From Berberis thunbergii (lineage: Eukaryota; Streptophyta; Magnoliopsida; Ranunculales; Berberidaceae): 64,000 bases of DNA. Below the pieces are notes generated by a model. The model was not told where the DNA came from. It saw nothing but the letters and a program-made list of their open reading frames with translations, and did not search any database. Location of the stretch: contig QNQO01000226.1 in assembly GCA_003290165.1 (NCBI GenBank), positions 124,001 to 188,000 on the forward strand, written 5' to 3'. The stretch's first letter is position 1; each line of letters begins with the position of its first letter. Below, piece by piece: positions 57,977-64,000 of this stretch. A program made the translations under genes and the position numbers.

Positions 57977-59138
57977 TGTATTTTTTGTTTATGGTTAACA
58001 ATGTTATTAAGTAATGATGTTTTATTTTATAGCTTGAATTAGATTCAATAAGGACCTATGATTGAAAGTGTGATGTTATCATACTCGAAGGAACTTGAAC
58101 CCTCTTATTGAATGGGTTTGATCCCCGCTCTGCTATATAAAATTTGTTTTCAAAAGTGTTATGTTTCCCCAAAAGTATGGGCGAAGATTGTGCTAAATAG
58201 ATTTATAAATGACAAAGTGTCATTGTGAGAGAACTGAAATATAAAAAAATGATATTGATAAACTTTGATTCTTGAAAATTTAATCACCTGTATTTGTATC
58301 ACTTGGAATTATCACACCTCTTTTAGTTTATTATTTCCCCTCTCTTATACAGAAACTAAATGACATGCGGGTTGTCTTGCGGAGGTGGGGCGCCTATTTC
58401 TTATAGAGAAACTAAAATAACTTTCGGGTTAGTCTTGTGGAAATGAGGTGAATTTTTATGCCTAAGATAGATTTTGATATTTATTCGTAAAAAATGTGAC
58501 GTGACTTTATGCGCATTGATAGCCCAATAGTGGCTTTTTGTTACTCATATAGTTAGAAGTATCCGATGATGCATGTTTGTATGTGATGTGTCCCCACTTG
58601 GGCATGGATGACGGAAAAATCATCCTTTATATAAGAGAGGCATACGGGAATGTATGTTCGGCACAAAAGTGGTGCGAATGTGATATCGTCTAAGTAATCA
58701 ATCCGTTAAAAATGAATCAAATTCAAATAAAAATGAATAATATGCGTAAGTCAAATATTGTATGAAGACAACTGTTTAATTAATAAATTACGTTATATTG
58801 TTTCTAACATTTTCATGCAGGATGACAAGTCCACTAATATTTCTGTAGGCCAGACATGCCATAGTCAACTTCTACAGTGTAAGTACAAGTAAATGCATAT
58901 TTACTTATTAGGATGATTACATGATTGTCTCGTTGAGAAACTAAATTCTTTGAACTGTGTTTTTCTTGCATGACACCTTTGCCTCATTGAGGAACTACCT
59001 GTTGGTGTGGTTGTTGATTGTTTATGCTTAATTTGATGTTATCACGTGCGAATTTATTTATTTTGGGATGATGATTACTCACACCAGCTTTATTGTTGAC
59101 CAAAGTGAGCTTTTGCTTCTTGGGTACATTCCTTTGGA
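56545..59138 (+). other. LTR-internal sequence right of CACTA-2
   Basis: The first 120 bp continue the hydrolase fragment (stop near 56664). The rest is AT-rich with no recognised coding sequence; 57005-57240 has broken coding-like sequence (DFSNEEILEALVS) of unknown origin. This part is not in the left LTR. Confidence 0.45.
57952..57976 (+). repeat. (TG)n microsatellite
   Basis: About 12 TG units. Confidence 0.9.
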
Positions 59139-59394
59139 AATGTAGCCGATTAGCCTTTCAGGTTTAGAGACTTTTGAGCAACGTTACTGGAGTTCCGCTA
59201 GTTGGGCTAGCAACGTCAGTATTTCCTGATTAGAGTTTTTACTTGTTTCAGTAATTAAATCATGTTTACGTTGTTGTTGCTGCTAAATGTTTCTATTGTT
59301 ATTGAATTTCATGTCTCGAGTTTTGGGAAAACGGATAATCCTACGGGGATTTTGGGATTTTCGTTTTCTTAAAAAATCGAGGCGTGACAGGTAG

Positions 59395-60223
59395 AAAAGG
59401 AAGTTAGTTGGATGAAATTGCAATCGACTATCCTTGGAAACCATTAATGTGTTCTGAGTGTAGTGTCTTTGGGCATGACAAATGCCAGTGTATGATGAAT
59501 GGACATGAGAAAATGATGGTACAAAAAGAAAAGATAACATCTAGAAGAAAGAACATTGAAAGGAAGACTCAGTTGAATAATAGGAGGAACAATGACAAAT
59601 GAACTAAATAATGTGCCATAGAATGGGTTGAGGTGAGGCGGAAGTCGAGACTCAAGAAAAAAGATATGAGAGATGAGAACCATAGGCCGAAAAATAATTC
59701 ATTCAGTGCTCTACAAGGTATTGATGAGAATAATAATATAAAAATGACAAAAAGTACAGAGCCCCTATGTGTAGATACAAAGATAATAGTGCAGGATGTT
59801 GATGAAGGTAGAAAGACAACTCTTAATGATGAAGTGTTACCAGTGACAACTGCTACGGAATCAGAAATGACTTCAGAAGTCGGGCAAACTAGGATCAATG
59901 AAAATGAGTTGGAGAATGGTAATGTGAAAGAAGACAACAATCCCCATGATTCCAATAATGGTGAAAGATTTGGATTCTACGATGTGAAACTACTCACCAT
60001 AACAGAACTGGACGAAGCGAAAAATGCATCTTCTACTTGATATTGAATATGTCTTAATGATGACAAATGAATACGACAAGGGAAACGAAGTTCCCGGTGT
60101 AATACAACAAGAAATTAAAGCACATGGCATGGAACACTTTAAGAAAAACTATATACGGCTAAAAGAAGTATTGGAAGAACACAAAGACTGGACAAACAAT
60201 AGGGTGAGACAAGAAAGTTGTTA
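59395..60223 (+). pseudogene. LINE ORF1, zinc knuckle and C-terminal part
   Basis: After the LTR element, ORF1 resumes with AIDYPWKPLMCSECSVFGHD and KCQC, the zinc-knuckle region typical of plant DUF4283 proteins (CX2CX4HX4C pattern, here C-S-E-C-x4-H-x4-C). A charged Lys/Arg-rich part follows to 59602, then, after a stop, a frame 59633-60040 rich in Glu, Asn and Thr and ending near 60224. No recognised domain beyond the knuckle. Stops at about 59412 and 59600 break it. Confidence 0.7.
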
Positions 60224-60367
60224 GGATTCTGAAGAAGAACGTGAGCTAAACCCCTCTAGTAATGATGATTATAGAATCGGCTGCAATTGCCTACACCAAA
60301 GATTTTAGTCTTTGCCTCCGTGATGCACTATTTTAATAGCACACAACTTAATACACTGCTTTGTGAT

Positions 60368-61660
60368 TAGGGATGGAAACAGGGCAGATTGGGGCCAAGT
60401 TGAGCAAATCCATCCCCGACCTGTCAGGAATACCAGATCCCCAAATCCGCCCTGCCAATCCGTTTACAATTTAAATTAAAAACTGTGACCGCCCCGTGCG
60501 GATTGGCGGATATTTGCCCTGTCCTGCCAATCCGTTTACGGTTTGCGGTTCAGTTACCGGTTTTAAACATTCCTCTTCCATCCAACTACAAACTACAGTA
60601 AATTTAGTTATTCATCTTCCATCTAACAACAGTAAATTATATACTTCATTCATCTAAGATTCTAACTACAATAAATTATACTTCATTCGTCAGATATTAT
60701 ACTTCATTCAATCAGATGTAACACAAAATTACAAAGAATCTATACAAAAATTACAAAAAACCATACAAAAAAAAATCGATCAAAATAATCTCAGAGATCA
60801 CGGATTAGAGATCAGATCTCATCTCAGATCACGGATCGAATCAGGAGAAGAAGGGACGAAGATCTCATCTCACTGATCTCATTTCAGATCCCCTTCTCTC
60901 TCACTAATCTCATCTCATCACAGATCTCATCTCATCTCAGAAGGGACGAAGATCTGATCTCATCTCATAAGGGACGAAGATCTCATCTCAGAAGAAACGA
61001 AGATCTCAGAAGGGACGCAGATCTGATCTCATCTTAGATCCCCTTCTCTCTCACTGATCTCATCTCATCGCAGATCTCATCTCATCTCATCAGATCGGAG
61101 ATCAGAGATCACGGATCACAGTTCAGATCTCATCTCAGAGATCAGATCTGAGATGAAGGGACGAAGAGGACCAAGGGAAGGGAGGAAAGGGGAGAGGAGG
61201 TGGCCGGTCGGGATGGGTGTGGTCTTCGAGTGTCTATGAGAAGGAGAAGAAGGGACGAAGACGATCCTTCGAGCTTCGGGCTTCGGCCTTCGACCTCCGC
61301 CTTCGCTGTGAAGAAAGAAGAAGGGGCGACCGGGACGACCTTTCGGGCTTCGACCTCGGCCTCCATCTCCGCTTCCGCCTTTGCTGCGAGAGAGAAGGCG
61401 AAAATGTGAGTGAGAGGGGGAGAATGTGAGATGAGGGGGGAGAATGAATCGAATAATACGTTTATCCCCTTTATATAGTAAAAGTATTTTGTAATTTCAC
61501 TAATTAAATCGAAGGTATTTTTGTAATTTCACTAATTAAACGGATATCCGCCCCGATTAATAAACGGATACAGATTGAAAATTCGTATCCGCCCCAAAAT
61601 CTAGAAACCCTTTACCAAATCCACCCCAAAATCCAAAAACCCTTTACCAAATCCAGAAAC
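60368..61660. mobile_element. hAT-like non-autonomous repeat (TAGGGATGGAAAC type)
   Basis: It begins TTAGGGATGGAAACAGGGC with GGATTGGCGGATATTTGCCC and CCAATCCGTTTACGG, and near the right end has CGGATATCCGCCCCGATTAA and GTATCCGCCCCAAAATC in inverted relation. TAGGGxTGGAAACGG starts are common in short plant hAT-like repeats. The right end is not clear. The centre (60780-61145) is a low-complexity array of GATCTCATCTCA. Confidence 0.5.
60780..61145. repeat. GATCTCATCTCA low-complexity array
   Basis: Irregular repeats of CAGATCTCATCTCA and AGAAGGGACGAAGATCTC, many copies. Confidence 0.8.
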
Positions 61661-63017
61661 TCTTTGTAAAAAATTATATTTCCTTGTGTTGTGTATTTTC
61701 CTTGTGCAATTAGTTGTCAATTTGCTTCACTTAGTTTCTATTTTAGAATCTTGTAATTGAAAGCCTACACAAACACGAAAATAACAATTAGTACCATAAT
61801 TAACAAGTAATAACAAAAATTATATATAGAAATATGGTACTAAAAATAGCCTAATTATGCCCCTATCACTCCAAAAGTCCAAAAGAACTAAGAAAGCAAA
61901 TAAAATGTATAAAGATTGACTTTGTACATTGTTTAGACTTGTAATGGTGAATTCTCTCTTTAGTGAGATTGCTTTTGTATTTGCTTTTGCTTCATTAATA
62001 TAAAGGTTAATGGGTCTTTAAAATCCTGTTTGCTTTCCAATAATAATAATGTTTAACATTAATCATTTACAAGCAGGACAATAAACCATCATTTTCATTA
62101 AACATAAAATAACTAAATATAGACTACTTCTGTCGATCTAAAAATAAAAATCGAAGACTTATCAACGAAGTCACAATGGATTCCATTTATTTATATTTCT
62201 CATAGTTGGAATCCATGATGTCAAGCAAGCACTTAGCTCTTTTTATCAAGTTCCATGCAAGGCATGCAACTACTGTCCATGTAAAGCTTTGCTAACCAAC
62301 ACCCAACGTGAATGAGGCATGGCAACTTGGTGAAGCCGAAAGAGTATATAATGCAAAGTAGCGCGCCCATATGGAACTACTTGCAAATCACTTTAAGTGA
62401 TTAAATAGTATAAACTCTAGATCAAATCACTTTAGGGAGTGGCTCAGCTATTAAGAGAGAAAAAAGTGCAACACAACATTATGGGGAAAAACCATCTACA
62501 AAATATATGATACACCCCTCAATATATTTCACGGGACATCAATGAAATTAAGTCGAGTTGATAATGGGTAGAGAAGAACAAAATTTTCTTATGTTTTTGG
62601 ATGAACTGTGGCAGATTATAAAAGTTTGCATTCGCAATATCACAAAACTATACGAGTGTATGAGCTAACAACTTTGGTGAAAAGACTACTCCAGTAATGT
62701 ATGCATCTCAAAACACCAAATCCAACAAAATTTCACATCATTAATTACCCTATAAGCAAGAAATACCATTTCAATATGGAGATGTTATGATACTTTTTTG
62801 ACACAATCTTCATTTTTAAGCTTTTTATGTATTATTAATATATTAATTTTGGGGCAGCCACTAAAATTTAGATAAACTGTGGTGAGGCAAAAAATTCTGA
62901 CCCAAGACCTATAGGACTTACTATTTGTAATTCTGATGTTCAATGTTTAGAACTACTAAAAGTCTAAATCATGGATATTAATTTGAACAAATAAATAATA
63001 AAATTAAGGGGTGTTTT
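61661..63017. other. No recognisable gene
   Basis: AT-rich sequence with no coding similarity on either strand. Confidence 0.45.
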
Positions 63018-63229
63018 TGTAGAAAGAAATTCTTCAATTTTTGTGTATTTGTTTCATCTCATAACAGGGCTATATATAGAGGTTTATTGTCTCACAAGAA
63101 ACAATCTTACAAAATAAAAAACATAATATATTCTAGATTACCTAAATATGAAATTAGAATATCCTAAATATATAGAATATCCTAAATATATACATGTTTC
63201 TATAATTAGAATATATACAGCTTTCTATA
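63018..63229 (-). repeat. Copia 3' LTR (second family)
   Basis: About 212 bp, AT-rich, with CTATATATAG and three AGGATATTCTA-type short repeats. Boundary placed by the polypurine tract and the TTCTACA end. Confidence 0.55.
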
Positions 63230-63239
63230 TTTTCCCTCA

Positions 63240-64000
63240 AGTTGGTGCATATATGTCTATCATGCCCAACTTGTCAACTGAGCTGTCAAACACCTTCTGA
63301 GATACGCTTTTAATAAGAACATCAGCTAATTGCTTTTCTGAGGTTACTAATGGAAAGCGAATAACTTTCCTGTCAAGATTTTCTTTAATACAATGGCGGT
63401 CAACTTCCACATGCTTTGTTCGATCATGCTGAACTGGATTATGTGCAATCTGAATGACAGTTGTATAAACACAATGTAAATCCACATGTCTTTTTAGCTT
63501 GAAACCCAATTCCTTCAAGACATTACGGATCCACAACATTTCACAAACTCCATGTGTCATACCTCGAAATTCAGCTTCTACACTTGATCTAGCGACAACT
63601 TTCTATTTTTTACTACGCCAAGTTGCAAGGTTCCCACCAACAAAAGTGAAGTACCCTGATGTAGAGCGTTTATCAGTTTTATCACCAGCCCAATCCGCAT
63701 TTGTGTATCCAACAACTTCCAATTCATTTTTTCAAACAATAATCCCTTACCAGGCGCCATCTTCAGATATTTCAAGATACGAAAGAGTGCATTCATATGT
63801 TCTTCACTATGACAATGCATAAATTGGCTAACAATACTCATAACATAAGCAATGTCAGGTCTAGTATGAGAAAGATAAATTAACCTTCCTACAAAACGTT
63901 GATACCTCCCTTTATCAGTAGGGACTTGATCAGGAAGAATAACAAGTCCATGATTCATCTCAACGGGTGTCTCTATTGGTTTGCAGTCCAACATCCCTGT
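63240..64000 (-). pseudogene. Copia reverse transcriptase end and RNase H (partial, frameshifted)
   Basis: Minus-strand segments: 63994-63578 has CKPIETPVEMNHGL, VGRLIYLSHTRPDIAYVMSI and VSQFMHCHSEEHMNALFRIL; 63560-63240 has DRTKHVEVDRHCIKEN and KQLADVLIKSVSQKVF, ending DKLGMIDIYAPT. This is the end of copia pol, including RNase H. A frameshift lies near 63725 and a stop near 63610. The 5' part lies right of the window. Confidence 0.85.

Larger units (their letters stand above)
44607..59389 (+). mobile_element. Non-autonomous gypsy-type LTR element with host gene sequence inside its LTRs
   Basis: The left LTR (44607-45673, 1067 bp) starts TGTAACAC and ends GGGGCGTGACA; the right LTR (46168-59389) has the same ends and is enlarged by a 9.4-kb CACTA insertion and by about 2.6 kb more captured or inserted sequence. 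The primer-binding site TGGTATCAGAGC is at 45677. The internal region is only 494 bp and has no gag or pol. Flanking 5-bp repeats are GATAG (44602-44606) and GGTAG (59390-59394), 4 of 5 identical. TGTAACACC starts and TCGGGACGAGATTCC-type 3' ends are typical of plant gypsy elements. Confidence 0.85.
46168..59389 (+). repeat. Right LTR, interrupted by CACTA-2
   Basis: 46168-46975 aligns with the start of the left LTR, including the TATA-like box and the hydrolase fragment; 59139-59389 aligns with its end (CCGATTAGCCTTT ... GGCGTGACA). Between them lie more hydrolase-like sequence, CACTA-2 (47112-56541), and 56545-59138, which is absent from the left LTR. Either the left LTR lost this part or the right LTR gained it. 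Confidence 0.75.
43612..60300 (+). mobile_element. L1-type LINE 5' part (leader and ORF1), split by an LTR element
   Basis: The left part (43612-44606) has a 5' leader with repeated blocks and the first half of ORF1; the right part (59390 to about 60300) has the rest of ORF1 starting just before its zinc knuckle. Reading across the 14.8-kb insertion, the frame resumes at the position expected for DUF4283 proteins. ORF2 was not found on the right. Confidence 0.75.
63018..64000 (-). mobile_element. Ty1/copia element, 3' end only (continues past the window)
   Basis: On the minus strand the end of pol (64000-63240) is followed by a polypurine tract GAGGGAAAA (63238-63230) and a 3' LTR of about 212 bp (63229-63018) starting TATAGAAAG and ending TTTCTACA. 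It is a family different from the copia element at 14207 (LTR sequence unlike). Confidence 0.8.

Noticed and set aside
61142..61429. Overlapping frames on both strands in the GC-richer part of the hAT-like repeat
   Set aside because: All frames are open because of composition (GAAGGG, TTCG repeats); no conserved motif.

Overview
This is nuclear DNA of a flowering plant: AT-rich and packed with plant-type transposable elements (Ty1/copia, Ty3/gypsy, RTE- and L1-type LINEs, CACTA, Tourist-like and hAT-like elements), with only the 5' part of one host gene that looks intact. The species cannot be fixed from the sequence; a flowering plant with a large repeat fraction fits. Almost every open frame is a decayed transposon frame or a host exon carried by a transposon.

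Layout. 1-2330: RTE-type LINE, minus strand, cut by the window edge. 3859-4178: LTR with primer-binding site. 4355-4975: first two exons of a chloroplast TIC21/PIC1 gene (minus); later exons are not in the window. 5350-12391: a small MITE split by CACTA-1 (5410-12166, target duplication TAT), which carries exons resembling spermidine synthase, a coiled-coil (possibly kinesin) protein, a CDPK-related kinase and an ALMT malate channel. 12408-12604: foldback repeat. 13290-20027: L1-type ORF1 remnant split by a Ty1/copia element (14207-19295). 20028-20345: minus-strand LTR remnant. 22221-22641: hAT-like repeat. 23112-40084: a Tat-type Ty3/gypsy element (A, minus) with a second Tat-type element (B, 28445-38125) inserted in its gag; both lack most or all of pol, have long tandem repeats and carry a plus-strand (antisense) frame beside the 3' LTR. 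41411-41765: foldback MITE. 42869-43387: Tourist-like MITE holding a 308-bp mini-CACTA.

43612-60300 is a four-level nest. An L1-type ORF1 is split by a non-autonomous gypsy-type LTR element (44607-59389). Both of its LTRs contain the start of a host alpha/beta-hydrolase gene. The right LTR is split by CACTA-2 (47112-56541, target duplication TTT). CACTA-2 encodes a TnpA-like protein (Transposase_24 family) and carries exons of an ABCB1/19-type transporter and of the PAZ domain of an AGO4-clade ARGONAUTE. 60368 to about 61660 is another hAT-like repeat, and 63018-64000 is the 3' end of a minus-strand copia element running out of the window.

The genes do not form a pathway. What links them is mobile DNA: at least seven host gene fragments sit in three unrelated transposons. 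The items most worth following are the ARGONAUTE4-type fragment inside CACTA-2, the LTRs that contain host coding sequence, and the multi-gene cargo of CACTA-1.
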